Assembly (NCBI GenBank): GCA_029953615.1
Contig: CP124529.1
Coordinates: forward strand, 4,800,494-4,864,493
Origin: Pseudomonas putida
GTDB taxonomy: Bacteria; Pseudomonadota; Gammaproteobacteria; Pseudomonadales; Pseudomonadaceae
Direction: 5' to 3'
Length of the DNA: 64,000 bases
The position numbers and the translations under genes are program-made. Below the pieces are notes generated by a model. The model worked only from the letters and a program-made list of their open reading frames with translations, made no database searches and had not been told where the DNA came from. Numbering within the stretch: position 1 is the stretch's first letter; each line of letters opens with the position of its first letter. This document shows, one piece after another, positions 25,728-36,800 of this stretch.

Positions 25728-26759
25728 ATGAGGCTGTTTTATTGTGCAGGGCAAGCTCACACCTTCAAGTCGAAAGAGGATGTTCAACAAATCATTCGCC
25801 ATGGTCGAGAGGTGCTAGCAGAGTACGATACGGCTGCCCGAGTTGTGTGGGGAGACAAACAAGCCTCGGTCTTGGGGAGTGTGGGGTTAAAAGGTGCTCG
25901 CAGTATTCACTACAGTGCCTACGGAGGGAGTGGGTCCGCTGCCAACTTGCCAGGCCTGATCGGTTATGCCGGATACTACTGGGACGCACTTTTTGGTCAC
26001 TATACACTTGGCAATGGTTGCCGTAGTTACAGTCCTGGCTTGATGCGATTTTTATCTCCTGATCGCTTTTGTCCCTTTGGTCGAGGCGGTCTAAATGCTT
26101 ACGGCTATTGCGCAGGGGATCCGGTAAATAATATTGATCCGGATGGGCACGCTCCAGTCACGCTCTTGAGCGTTTTCAGTAGACTAAATAGCGCTTTTAG
26201 TCGAGTGACTGGATCTTCGCTGGTACCAATTGTAACTGCAAAAAAATATGAAGGAAAAATTGTATTTCGCTTGGGCGGTCTCACAGCGTTCGAATCCAAT
26301 AAACGGTCGGGGCGAAATCTACCGAAACTTTATATTAGTGCGCATGGAGTGCCTGGGGCCATTAGTGTTGATCCAGATATTAATGTGCATGTTCCGCTGT
26401 CTGTTCGGAGTCTTCACGATATGCTTGTCCAAGGGGGCGTAGAGATGCAAGGAAGGCAAACGCACTTTCTTGTTTGCTATTCCGCGATGAAATCTCCAAC
26501 AACGGGAAAATCTGTGGCATCTGAAATGGCGGCGCTAACAAATGCCCAGTCTTCAGGGTATACCTCCACGGTTGGAGCTTGGGAGGGTACAACAAGCGAA
26601 GGGTACACGTTTGCGAAGGTACATGGCCTTTTGGGTGGAACATCGACAAAAACACGTGTAGGTGCCATCCGGAATCCACACAAGTTAAAGAAGAACGCCA
26701 ACCAACTTTCCGAGTGGAGCAGGCAAGGGATTGTCGATAGGCCTCGCGATGCATACTGA
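25728..26759 (+). CDS. Orphan Rhs core protein with a candidate caspase-fold C-terminal domain
   Basis: 343 aa. Residues about 90-141 are the RHS repeat-associated core end (YTLGNGCRSYSPGLMRFLSPD, FGRGGLNAYGYCAGDPVNN, DPDGH), which normally precedes a variable toxin domain. The long beta-cage repeats are absent, so this is an orphan module. In the C-terminal domain, LYISAHG (His206) and HFLVC (Cys250), both after hydrophobic strands and 44 residues apart, match the His-Gly / Cys dyad of clan CD peptidases (caspases, MARTX CPD). The domain is clearly less GC-rich than its neighbours. ATG 25728 follows GAGAGGGAG; GTG 25713 is in frame. No immunity gene follows. Confidence 0.75.
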   Translation: MRLFYCAGQAHTFKSKEDVQQIIRHGREVLAEYDTAARVVWGDKQASVLGSVGLKGARSIHYSAYGGSGSAANLPGLIGYAGYYWDALFGHYTLGNGCRSYSPGLMRFLSPDRFCPFGRGGLNAYGYCAGDPVNNIDPDGHAPVTLLSVFSRLNSAFSRVTGSSLVPIVTAKKYEGKIVFRLGGLTAFESNKRSGRNLPKLYISAHGVPGAISVDPDINVHVPLSVRSLHDMLVQGGVEMQGRQTHFLVCYSAMKSPTTGKSVASEMAALTNAQSSGYTSTVGAWEGTTSEGYTFAKVHGLLGGTSTKTRVGAIRNPHKLKKNANQLSEWSRQGIVDRPRDAY

Positions 26760-26827
26760 CGCATCTTTAACTTAGCCTCACCACAGACGGGTTGTCGACT
26801 GTAGAGTATATGAATGCCCCCCATCTT

Positions 26828-26923
26828 GAGGCTCTGTATCTGTCCGAAGGTGCTCGCCTGCCCGGTTTGCACCCGAGAAACCCTCGACGGGTTGCCGAAG
26901 CCCTCTCTGCCGTCCAGAAATAA
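26828..26923 (+). pseudogene. Aminotransferase C-terminal fragment resembling the amaC 3' end
   Basis: One frame reads EALYLSEGARLPGLHPRN followed by RRVAEALSAVQK and TAA at 26921. The amaC end reads [21 protein letters not shown]. Similarity continues past the stop (TCAGGGGCCCTGTGCGGC versus TCCAGGGGCCCTGCGCGGC). The Rhs gene is therefore bounded upstream by intact amaC and downstream by a second, diverged copy of its last 30 or so codons plus terminator. Confidence 0.7.
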
Positions 26924-27094
26924 CCTTTCAGGGGCCCTGTGCGGCTGCGCCCCCTTTCGCGACGCAAGGCCGCTCACATTTAGCGCGCAGCTTCAGCAGA
27001 CTCTTCCGCTTGTCATGACAAGTGCAACCGGTCCTCGGAAAAGGGCTTCGCAAGTGCAACCTTTCCGTGCACAATCGCGCTCCCTTTTTCGGTT
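26924..27094. other. Stretch between the aminotransferase fragment and the permease gene
   Basis: About 170 nt with no convincing ORF. It begins with the diverged amaC-type terminator (GGGGCCCTGTGCGGC) and becomes AT-richer towards the permease, so the promoter is probably here. Confidence 0.4.
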
Positions 27095-27126
27095 GAGAAT
27101 GGCGAAACGTCTATTTCGCCATTCTC
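27095..27126. promoter_or_regulatory. Perfect 13-bp inverted repeat upstream of the permease gene
   Basis: GAGAATGGCGAAA (27095-27107), CGTCTA, TTTCGCCATTCTC (27114-27126): a perfect 13-bp stem with a 6-nt loop, 37 nt before the permease start. No T run follows, so a simple terminator is unlikely. It could be an operator or a 5' UTR structure. Confidence 0.6.
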
Positions 27127-27163
27127 AGCCTGTTGCAGTCTTGCGAGTGGAGCTTCACCCGGA

Positions 27164-28444
27164 ATGAATGAGCAGGCCCCAAGCGTTGAACAACGCTTTG
27201 CAGAATCGACCCCCGCCACCCTCGGCAGTTGGTCGCGTCACGACACCACCTGGATGCTGGGCCTGTTCGGCACAGCGATCGGCGCCGGAACCTTGTTCCT
27301 GCCGATCAACGCCGGCCTTGGCGGCTTCTGGCCGTTACTGATCCTGGCCTTGCTGGCCTTCCCGATGACCTATTTCGCTCACCGCGGGCTGACCCGTTTT
27401 GTCCTTTCCGGGCGCAATGGCGGCGATATCACCGAAGTGGTCAAGGAGCATTTCGGCAGCACCGCCGGTGCCTCGATCACCGTGCTGTACTTCTTCGCGA
27501 TCTTCCCGATCCTGCTGATCTACAGCGTGGCGCTGACCAACACCGTGTCCAGCTTCATCGAGCACCAGTTGCACATGCAACCGCCGCCGCGCGTGATCCT
27601 GTCGTTCGTGCTGATCCTCGGCCTGCTGGCCATCGTGCGCTGCGGGGAGCAGGCCACGGTCAAGGTCATGAGCCTGCTGGTGTACCCGTTCATCGTTGCC
27701 CTGGCGTTGCTGGGCCTGTACCTGGTGCCGCACTGGACCGGTGGCATTCTCGACAGCGCCGCCCAGGTGCCGCCGACCTCGGCGTTCCTGCACACCCTGT
27801 GGCTGGCGATTCCGGTGATGGTGTTCTCGTTCAACCACTCACCGATCATCTCCGCCTTTGCCGTCGACCAGAAGCGCCGCTACGGCGAGCATGCCGATGA
27901 GCGCAGCGGCCAGATCCTGCGCCGTGCCCACCTGCTGATGGTGGTGATGGTGCTGTTCTTCGTGTTCAGCTGCGTGCTCACCCTGAGCAGCGCCCAACTG
28001 GCCGAGGCCAAGGCGCAGAACCTGTCGATCCTGTCGTACCTGGCCAACCACTTCAGCAACCCGACCATCGCGTTCGCTGCGCCGCTGATTGCCTTCGTGG
28101 CCATCGCCAAGTCGTTCCTCGGCCACTATATCGGCGCCAGCGAAGGCCTGAAGGGCATCCTCGCCAAGGCCGGTGCACGCCCTGCGGCCAAGACCCTGGA
28201 CCGGGTGGTTGCCGCGCTGATGCTGGTGGTGTGCTGGATCGTCGCCACCCTCAACCCGAGCATCCTCGGCATGATCGAGTCGCTCGGCGGCCCGATCCTC
28301 GCGGTGCTGCTGTTCCTGATGCCGATGTACGCCATTCGCCGCGTGCCGTCGATGCGCAAATACAGCGGTGCTGCCTCCAACGTGTTCGTAGTGGTGGTTG
28401 GCCTGGTTGCGCTGACCTCGGTGGTATACGGCCTGCTGGGCTGA
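27164..28444 (+). CDS. HAAAP-family amino acid permease (SdaC/TdcC-like)
   Basis: 426 aa with 11 hydrophobic helices. Seen: GLFGTAIGAGTLFLPINAGL in helix 1 (the conserved GAG motif), MTYFAHRGLTRFVL, and PVMVFSFNHSPIISAFAVDQ in the middle, the signature of the hydroxy/aromatic amino acid permease family. Members are proton or sodium symporters for Ser, Thr, Trp or Tyr. In this setting it may feed AmaC with an aromatic amino acid (inference). It starts at ATG 27164, with a weak GGAG upstream, and ends before a strong terminator. Confidence 0.85.
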   Translation: MNEQAPSVEQRFAESTPATLGSWSRHDTTWMLGLFGTAIGAGTLFLPINAGLGGFWPLLILALLAFPMTYFAHRGLTRFVLSGRNGGDITEVVKEHFGSTAGASITVLYFFAIFPILLIYSVALTNTVSSFIEHQLHMQPPPRVILSFVLILGLLAIVRCGEQATVKVMSLLVYPFIVALALLGLYLVPHWTGGILDSAAQVPPTSAFLHTLWLAIPVMVFSFNHSPIISAFAVDQKRRYGEHADERSGQILRRAHLLMVVMVLFFVFSCVLTLSSAQLAEAKAQNLSILSYLANHFSNPTIAFAAPLIAFVAIAKSFLGHYIGASEGLKGILAKAGARPAAKTLDRVVAALMLVVCWIVATLNPSILGMIESLGGPILAVLLFLMPMYAIRRVPSMRKYSGAASNVFVVVVGLVALTSVVYGLLG

Positions 28445-28464
28445 TACGCCGCCTGCTGTGACAA

Positions 28465-28502
28465 ATGCCCGGGGCGCTTGTCGCCACCCGGGCATTTTTT
28501 TG
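28465..28502 (+). terminator. Strong rho-independent terminator
   Basis: ATGCCCGGG (28465-28473) pairs with CCCGGGCAT (28487-28495) and is followed by a run of seven T. It ends the permease transcript. Confidence 0.92.
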
Positions 28503-28611
28503 TCCACAGGAATTGTCCGGCAATAGAACAATTTCACCAGCCCCCATAGGCACCCGGGCGCCTTCGTGCTTAACTCATTGTCCTTTTCAAACCCCGCATA
28601 AGGATTTCGTC

Positions 28612-29112
28612 ATGGCTCAAGTGACTCTCAAAGGCAACCCGGTTCAGGTCAAAGGCGAGCTGCCGAAAACCGGCGCCCAGGCGCCGGCTTTCTCCCTGGT
28701 CGGTGAAGGCCTGGCTGACAAGTCGCTGAAAGACTACGCCGGCAAGCGCAAGGTGCTGAACATCTTCCCGAGCGTCGACACCCCGACCTGCGCTACCTCC
28801 GTGCGCAAGTTCAACGCCCAGGCCAACGATGTGGCCAACACCGTGGTGCTGTGCATCTCTGCCGACCTGCCGTTCGCCCAGGCGCGCTTCTGCGGCGCCG
28901 AAGGCCTGGACAACGTGAAGAACCTGTCGACCCTGCGTGGCCGCGAGTTCCTCGAAAACTACGGCGTGGCCATCGCCGATGGCCCGCTGGCCGGCCTGGC
29001 CGCCCGTGCCGTGGTGGTGCTGGACGAAAACGACAAGGTGCTGCACAGCGAGCTGGTTGGCGAAATCGCTGATGAGCCGAACTACGATGCGGCGCTGGCT
29101 GTACTGAAGTAA
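28612..29112 (+). CDS. tpx: Thiol peroxidase
   Basis: 166 aa, standard length for Tpx, an atypical 2-Cys peroxiredoxin. The peroxidatic Cys is in [15 protein letters not shown] and the resolving Cys in [15 protein letters not shown], about 33 residues later; both are intact. Tpx reduces alkyl hydroperoxides and H2O2 with thioredoxin. ATG 28612 has AAGGA upstream. It is monocistronic, with a terminator on each side. Confidence 0.95.
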   Translation: MAQVTLKGNPVQVKGELPKTGAQAPAFSLVGEGLADKSLKDYAGKRKVLNIFPSVDTPTCATSVRKFNAQANDVANTVVLCISADLPFAQARFCGAEGLDNVKNLSTLRGREFLENYGVAIADGPLAGLAARAVVVLDENDKVLHSELVGEIADEPNYDAALAVLK

Positions 29113-29147
29113 GAGTTGTGTGGGGCAGGGCGGGCATCTTTAGCCTG

Positions 29148-29232
29148 TACCGGCCTCTTCGCGGGTAAACCCGCTCCCACAGGTGCAGTGCAGTACCTGT
29201 GGGAGCGGGCAAGCCCGCGAAGAGGCCACCCC
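29148..29232. repeat. Inverted pair of REP elements
   Basis: TACCGGCCTCTTCGCGGGTA at about 29149 and CAAGCCCGCGAAGAGGCCAC at about 29210, in opposite orientation, between tpx and its terminator. Confidence 0.85.
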
Positions 29233-29247
29233 AGGCAATACCCTGTA

Positions 29248-29277
29248 AACGGCCCGGAACCATTTCCGGGCCGTTTT
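29248..29277 (+). terminator. Rho-independent terminator after tpx
   Basis: AACGGCCCGGAA, loop CCAT, TTCCGGGCCGTTTT. The stem is 12 bp, followed by T-rich sequence. Confidence 0.85.
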
Positions 29278-29408
29278 CATTTAAAGTTCAACCCCTTGGC
29301 AACGTCAGGCAAAGGTAAACCTCTGGTAAAGGCGCTTTGCTAAAACAATGCCAGTGCTTATCGTTCATCCTCCCCAGGCCGTCATTCCGAACAAGGTTCG
29401 TTCAACCC

Positions 29409-30731
29409 ATGCAAGCGTCCAATTCCCGTTCCCCTCGTCGCTGGCTCGTTGGCCTGCTGATCCTGCTGCTGGTGGCTGCACTGGCCTGGTGGCTATGGCC
29501 TGCAGCGACACCTGCGCATAAAGAAGGCAGTGCCGGGCGCGGTGGCAAGGGCATGGGCATGATGGGCGGCCGCCCGGGCTTTGGCGGTTCCAGCGACCCG
29601 GTGCCGGTGCGCGTCGAGCCGGTGCGGGTGGGCGACTTCCCCCTGTACTACAAGGCCCTGGGCACAGTCACCGCGACCAACACCGTCAACGTGCGCAGCC
29701 GCGTGGCTGGCGAGCTGGTGAAGATCCACTTCAAGGAAGGCCAGCAAGTCAAGGCCGGCGACTTGCTCGCCGAGATTGATCCGCGCCCGTACCGCATCGC
29801 CCTGCAACAGGCCGAAGGCACCCTGGCGCAGAACCAGGCGCAGCTGAAGAACGCCCAGGTCGACCTGGCCCGCTATAAAGGCCTGTACGCCGAAGACAGC
29901 ATCGCCAAGCAAACCCTCGACACCGCCGAAGCGCAGGTAGCGCAGTTCCAGGGGCTGGTGAAGACCAACCAGGCGCAGGTCAACGATGCCCGCCTGAACC
30001 TCGATTTCACCCAGATTCGCGCGCCAATCAACGGCCGCGTGGGCCTGCGCCAGCTCGACCTGGGCAACCTGGTGGCGGCCAACGACACCACCGCGCTGGT
30101 GGTGATTACCCAGACCGAGCCGATCAGCGTCGCCTTCACCCTGCCGGAAACCGAGCTGAGCACCGTGCTGGAGCGCTACCGCAGCGGTGCCACCCTGCCG
30201 GTCGAGGCCTGGGACCGCAGTGACAGCAAGCTGCAGTCTACCGGCGTGCTGGGCAGCATCGACAACCAGATCGACACCACCACCGGCACCCTCAAGTTCA
30301 AGGGCCGCTTCGAGAACAAGGACCTGGCCCTGTTCCCCAACCAGTTTGTCAACGTGCGCCTGCTGGCCGATACCCTCAAGCAGGTGACCCTGGCCCCGGC
30401 GGCGGCGATCCAGTTCGGCAACGACGGCACTTTCGCCTATGTGGTCAACGCCGAAAGCAAGGTGAATGTGCGCAAGCTCAAGGTGGGCGCCAGCGACGGC
30501 GAAAACACCGTCATCCTCGAAGGCCTCAAGGCAGGCGACCGCCTGGTGCTGGAAGGCACCGACCGCCTGCGCGAAGGCACCCAGGTGGAAGTGGTGGAGG
30601 ACAGCTCGCAGGTGCCGACCACCCCGGGCCAGCACCTGCAAGGGCAGGAAGCCAAGGGGGCGGCACGCGCTGGCGATGTGCAGCCTGGTCAAGCACAGCC
30701 AGGTAGCGCAGCAGGCAAGGCGGGCGCATGA
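29409..30731 (+). CDS. muxA: RND efflux periplasmic adaptor (membrane fusion) protein MuxA/MdtA-like
   Basis: 440 aa. An N-terminal signal anchor ([18 protein letters not shown]) is followed by a Gly/Met-rich linker, then the lipoyl half-domain [20 protein letters not shown], an alpha-hairpin (residues about 140-215), the second lipoyl half [20 protein letters not shown], a beta-barrel and a membrane-proximal domain. A charged Gln/Gly-rich tail closes the protein. It bridges the MuxB-MuxC pump and OpmB. It opens the four-gene operon and overlaps muxB by 4 nt. In P. aeruginosa MuxABC-OpmB exports novobiocin, aztreonam and other drugs. Confidence 0.9.
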   Translation: MQASNSRSPRRWLVGLLILLLVAALAWWLWPAATPAHKEGSAGRGGKGMGMMGGRPGFGGSSDPVPVRVEPVRVGDFPLYYKALGTVTATNTVNVRSRVAGELVKIHFKEGQQVKAGDLLAEIDPRPYRIALQQAEGTLAQNQAQLKNAQVDLARYKGLYAEDSIAKQTLDTAEAQVAQFQGLVKTNQAQVNDARLNLDFTQIRAPINGRVGLRQLDLGNLVAANDTTALVVITQTEPISVAFTLPETELSTVLERYRSGATLPVEAWDRSDSKLQSTGVLGSIDNQIDTTTGTLKFKGRFENKDLALFPNQFVNVRLLADTLKQVTLAPAAAIQFGNDGTFAYVVNAESKVNVRKLKVGASDGENTVILEGLKAGDRLVLEGTDRLREGTQVEVVEDSSQVPTTPGQHLQGQEAKGAARAGDVQPGQAQPGSAAGKAGA

Positions 30732-33700
30732 ACCTCTCGCGCCTGTTCATCCTGCGGCCGGTTGCCACCACGCTGAGCATGCTGGCCATCGTTCTGGCCG
30801 GCCTGATCGCCTACAAGCTGCTGCCGGTTTCCGCCCTGCCGCAGGTGGATTACCCGACCATCCGGGTCATGACCCTGTACCCCGGCGCCAGCCCGCAGGT
30901 CATGACCAGCGCCGTTACCGCACCGCTGGAGCGCCAGTTCGGCCAGATGCCAGGCCTGGAACAGATGGCCTCGACCAGCTCCCGGCGGCGCCTCGGTGCT
31001 GACCTTGCGCTTTAACCTCGACATGAACATGGACGTTGCCGAGCAACAGGTGCAGGCCGCGATCAACGCCGCCAGCAACCTGCTGCCCAGCGACCTGCCG
31101 GCGCCGCCGGTGTACAACAAGGTCAACCCGGCCGACACCCCGGTGCTGACCCTGGCCATCTCCAGCAAGACCATGCCGCTGCCCAAGCTCAACGACCTGG
31201 TCGATACCCGGGTGGCGCAGAAGCTCGCGCAGATCAGCGGGGTTGGCATGGTCAGTATCGCCGGCGGCCAGCGCCAGGCGGTGCGGATCAAGGTCAACGT
31301 CGATGCCCTGGCCGCCAACGGCCTGAACCTGGAGGACGTACGCACCCTGATCGGCGCCTCCAACGTCAACCAGCCCAAGGGCAACTTCGACGGCCCGACC
31401 CGGGTCTCGATGCTCGACGCCAACGATCAGCTGCGCTCCCCTGAGGAGTACGCCAACCTGATCCTGGCCTACAACAACGGCGCACCACTGCGCCTCAAGG
31501 ACGTGGCCGAAATCGTCGACGGCGCCGAAAACGAGCGCCTGGCCGCCTGGGCCAATGAAAACCACGCGGTGCTGCTGAACATCCAGCGCCAGCCGGGCGC
31601 CAACGTCATCGAAGTGGTCGACCGTATCAAGGCCCTGCTGCCGTCGATCACCGACAATCTGCCGGCCGGCCTCGATGTTTCGGTGCTCACCGATCGCACC
31701 CAGACCATCCGCGCCGCGGTCAAGGACGTACAGCACGAACTGCTGATCGCCATCGCCCTGGTGGTGATGGTCACGTTCGTCTTCCTGCGCCGTTTCAGTG
31801 CCACCCTCATTCCGTCGATCGCCGTGCCGTTGTCGCTGATCGGCACCTTTGGCGTGATGTACCTGGCCGGTTTCTCGGTCAACAACCTGACGCTGATGGC
31901 CCTGACCATCGCCACCGGCTTCGTGGTCGACGATGCGATCGTCATGCTGGAGAACATCTCCCGGCACATCGAGGAGGGCGAGACGCCCATGCAGGCGGCG
32001 CTCAAGGGCGCCCGGCAAATCGGCTTCACCTTGATCTCGCTGACCTTCTCGCTGATTGCGGTACTGATCCCGCTGCTGTTCATGGCCGATGTGGTCGGCC
32101 GCCTGTTCCGCGAGTTCGCCATTACCCTGGCGGTGGCCATCCTGATTTCCCTAATAGTATCGCTGACCCTGACGCCGATGATGTGCGCGCGCCTGCTCAA
32201 GCGCGAGCCCAAGGAAGAAGAACAGGGCCGCTTCTACCGCGCCAGTGGCGCCTGGATAGACTGGCTGATCAGGCACTACGGCAGCGCCCTGCAGTGGGTA
32301 CTCAAGCGCCAGCCGCTGACGCTGCTGGTGGCCGTGGCCAGCCTGGCGCTCACCGTGTTCCTGTACATGGTGGTGCCCAAGGGCTTCTTCCCGGTGCAGG
32401 ACACCGGGGTGATCCAGGGCATTTCCGAAGCGCCGCAGTCCACCTCGTTCGCCGCCATGAGTGAACGTCAGCAGGCCCTGAGCAAGGTGATCCTGCAGGA
32501 CCCGGCGGTGCAGAGCCTGTCGTCCTACATCGGCGTCGATGGCGACAATGCCACACTCAACAGCGGCCGCCTGCTGATCAACCTCAAGCCTCATGGCGAG
32601 CGCGATGTGACTGCCAGCGAGGTGATCGACCGCCTGCAGCCGCAAGTCGACCGGCTGGTGGGCATCCGCCTGTTCATGCAGCCGGTGCAGGACCTGAGTA
32701 TCGAAGACCGGGTCAGCCGTACCCAGTACCAGTTCAGCCTGTCGTCACCGGACGCCGAGTTGCTGGCGCAGTGGAGCGGCAAGCTGGTGCAGGCGCTGCA
32801 GCAGCGCGCGGAACTGGCCGACGTGGCCAGCGACCTGCAGGACAAGGGGCTGCAGGTGTACCTGGTAATCGACCGCGACATGGCCAGCCGCCTGGGGATA
32901 AGCGTGTCGCAGATCACCAACGCCCTCTACGACGCCTTCGGCCAGCGCCAGATCTCGACCATCTACACCCAGGCCAGCCAGTACCGCGTGGTGCTGCAGT
33001 CACAGGATGCGGCGGTGATCGGCCCGCAGGCGCTGGAGTCGATCCATGTCAAGGCCACTGATGGCGGCCAGGTGCGCCTGTCGGCGCTGGCGCGCATCGA
33101 GCAGCGCCAGGCCCAGCTGGCCATTTCCCACATCGGCCAGTTCCCGGCGGTGACCCTGTCGTTCAACCTGGCCCATGGCGCTTCGCTGGGCAAGGCGGTG
33201 CAGGTGATCGAGCAGGTGCAAAAGGACATCGGCATGCCGCTGGGCGTGCAAACCCGCTTCCAGGGCGCGGCGCAGGCGTTCCAGGCATCGCTGTCGAGCA
33301 CCTTGCTGCTGATCCTGGCGGCGGTGGTGACCATGTACATCGTGCTGGGCGTGCTGTACGAGAGCTACATCCACCCGGTGACCATTCTTTCGACCCTGCC
33401 GTCGGCGGCGGTCGGCGCCTTGCTGGCCTTGCTCATCAGCGGCAACGACCTGGGCATGATCGCCATCATCGGCATCATCCTGCTGATCGGTATCGTCAAG
33501 AAGAACGCGATCATGATGATCGACTTTGCCCTCGAAGCCGAGCGCCAGCAGGGCATGAGCCCGCGCGATGCCATCTACCAGGCCGCGTTGCTGCGCTTCC
33601 GGCCGATCCTGATGACCACCCTGGCCGCGCTGTTCGGCGCCGTGCCGCTGATGCTCGCCACCGGCTCCGGCGCCGAGTTGCGCCAGCCGCTGGGCCTGGT

Positions 33701-33827
33701 GATGGTCGGCGGGTTGCTGGTCAGCCAGGTGTTGACGTTGTTCACCACCCCGGTCATCTACCTGTACTTCGACCGCCTGGCCCGCCGCTGGCGCCCGGCC
33801 AATGACGTGAAGCAGGCCGAGGCATGA
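30728..33827 (+). CDS. muxB: RND efflux inner-membrane transporter MuxB/MdtB-like (one frameshift)
   Basis: Reconstructed product 1032 aa. The start [20 protein letters not shown] is typical of MdtB. The frame breaks after MASTSS at about 30982, where an extra C gives TCCCGG instead of TCCGG; removal restores [20 protein letters not shown] and the remaining 940 residues. Visible: the TM4 proton-relay region [20 protein letters not shown] and the C-terminal repeat [19 protein letters not shown]. Overlapped by muxA (ATGA) and muxC. MdtB-type subunits work in a heterotrimer with MuxC. If the indel is real, the pump is inactive. Confidence 0.9.
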
Positions 33828-36800
33828 ACCTGTCCGGTCCTTTCATCCGTCGCCCGGTGGCTACCATGCTGTTGAGCCTGGCGATCATGCTGCTGGGCGG
33901 GGTCAGCTTCGGCCTGCTGCCGGTGGCACCGCTACCTCAAATGGACTTCCCGGTGATCGTGGTGTCGGCCAACCTGTCCGGCGCCAGCCCGGAAGTAATG
34001 GCGTCCACCGTTGCCACGCCGCTGGAGCGCAAACTGGGCAGCATTGCCGGCGTGACCACCCTGACCAGCAGCTCCAACCAGGGCTCCACGCGGGTGATCA
34101 TCGGTTTCGAGATGGGCCGCGACATCGACGGTGCGGCGCGCGAGGTACAGGCGGCGATCAACGCCACCCGCAATCTGCTACCCAGCGGTATGCGCAGCAT
34201 GCCCACCTACAAGAAGATCAACCCGTCGCAGGCACCGATCATGGTGCTGTCGCTGACCTCGGACGTGCTGCAGAAAGGCCAGCTGTACGACCTGGCCGAC
34301 ACCATTCTGTCGCAGAGCCTGGCCCAGGTGCCGGGGGTAGGGGAGGTGCAGATTGGCGGCAGCTCGCTGCCGGCGGTGCGCATTGCCGTGGAGCCGCAAT
34401 TGCTCAATCAGTACGGCCTGTCGCTGGATGAAGTACGCACGGCGGTATCCAACGCCAACCAGCGCCGGCCGATGGGCTTTGTCGAGGACGCCGAGCGCAG
34501 TTGGCAGGTGCGTGCCAACGACCAGCTGGAAAGCGCCAAGGACTACGAGCCGGTGGTGATCCGCCAGCAGAACGGCACCATCCTGCGCCTGTCCGACGTG
34601 GCAACCATCACCGACGGCGTCGAGAACCGCTACAACAGCGGCTTCTTCAATGACCAGAGCGCGGTACTGCTGGTGGTCAACCGCCAGACCGGGGCCAACA
34701 TCATCGAAACGGTCGAGCAGATCAAGGCGCAGCTGCCGGCGCTGCAGTCGCTGCTGCCGGCCAGCGTGCAACTGAACGTGGCCATGGACCGTTCGCCAGT
34801 GATCAAGGCAACCCTCAAGGAAGCCGAGCACACCCTGCTGATTGCCGTGGTGCTGGTGATTCTGGTGGTCTACCTGTTCCTCGGCAGCTTGCGTGCCTCG
34901 CTGATCCCCAGCCTGGCGGTGCCGGTGTCACTGGTGGGCACCTTCGCGGTCATGTACCTGTGCGGTTTCTCGCTCAACAACCTGTCGCTGATGGCGCTGA
35001 TCCTCGCCACCGGCCTGGTGGTGGACGATGCCATCGTGGTGCTGGAGAACATCTCCCGGCACATCGAGGACGGCCAACCGCCGATGAAAGCGGCCTTCCT
35101 TGGTGCCAGGGAAGTGGGTTTCACCTTGCTGTCGATGAACGTGTCGCTGGTGGCCGTGTTCGTCTCCATCCTGTTCATGGGCGGCATCGTGCGCAACCTG
35201 TTCCAGGAGTTTTCCATCACCCTGGCGGCGGCGATCATCGTGTCGCTGGTGGTATCGCTGTCCCTCACGCCGATGTTGTGTGCCCGCTGGCTCAAGCCGC
35301 AGCAGGCCGGGCAGACCCGCCTGCAGCGCTGGAGCGATCAGTTGCACCAGCGCATGGTCGGTGCCTATGACCACAGCCTGGGCTGGGCCTTGCGCCACAA
35401 ACGCCTGACTCTGTTCAGCCTGCTGGCCACCATCGGCCTCAACATCGCCCTGTACGTGGTGGTGCCAAAGACACTGATGCCACAGCAGGACACCGGCCAG
35501 CTGATGGGCTTCATCCGCGGCGACGACGGCCTGTCATTCAGCGTGATGCAGCCGAAAATGGAAGTGTATCGCCGGGCCTTGCTGGCCGACCCGGCGGTGC
35601 AGAGCGTTGCCGGATTCATCGGCGGCAACAGCGGCACCAACAACGCCTTCGTGCTGGTGCGCCTGAAGCCGATCAGCGAGCGCAAGATCGATGCGCAGAA
35701 GGTGATCGAGCGCCTGCGCAAGGAAATGCCCAAGGTGCCAGGCGGGCGCCTGTTCCTGATGGCCGACCAGGACCTGCAACTGGGCGGCGGCGGCCGCGAC
35801 CAGACGTCGTCGCAGTACCTTTATACCCTGCAAAGCGGCGACCTGGCGGCGCTGCGCGAATGGTTCCCGAAAGTTGTGGCGGCGCTGCGTACACTGCCGC
35901 AGCTGACTGCCATCGACGCCCGCGACGGTGCCGGCACCCAGCAGGTGACCTTGGTGGTCGACCGCGACCAGGCCAAGCGCCTGGGAATCGACATGGACAT
36001 GGTCACCACGGTACTGAACAACGCCTACAGCCAGCGGCAGATTTCCACCATCTACGACAGCCTCAACCAGTACCAGGTGGTGCTGGAGATCAACCCGAAG
36101 TACGCCTGGGACCCGAGCACCCTCGAGCAGGTGCAGGTGATTACCGCTGACGGTGCCCGCGTACCGCTGTCGACCATCGCCCATTACGAGAACAGCCTGG
36201 CCAATGACCGGGTCAGCCACGAAGGCCAGTTCGCCGCCGAAAGCATCGCCTTCGACGTCGCCGAAGGCTACAGCCCCGACCAGGCCATGGCGGCACTGGA
36301 GCGCGCGGTGGCCAAGCTGGGCTTGCCTGAGGAAGTGATCGCCAGGCTCGGCGGTAGCGCCGATGCCTTCGCCAAGACCCAGGAGGGCCAGCCGCTGATG
36401 ATCCTGGGTGCGCTGGTGCTGGTCTACCTGGTGCTGGGTATCCTCTACGAAAGCTACATTCACCCGCTGACCATCCTCTCGACACTGCCCTCGGCCGGCG
36501 TCGGTGCCTTGCTGGCGCTGTACGTCACCGGCGGCGAATTCAGCCTGATCTCGCTGCTTGGGCTGTTCCTGCTGATCGGGGTGGTGAAGAAGAACGCCAT
36601 CCTGATGATCGACCTGGCCCTGCAGCTGGAGCGCCATCAGGGCCTGACACCGGAAGAGTCGATCCGCCGGGCCTGCCTGCTGCGCCTGCGGCCGATCCTG
36701 ATGACTACCCTGGCGGCGATCCTGGGTGCCTTGCCGCTGCTGCTTAGCCATGCCGAAGGCGCGGAAATGCGCCAGCCACTGGGCCTGACCATCATTGGCG

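Noticed and set aside
26760..27163. A possible immunity gene after the first Rhs gene
   Set aside because: No ORF with a start, ribosome-binding site and plausible composition is seen; the stretch is explained by the aminotransferase fragment, a terminator and a hairpin.
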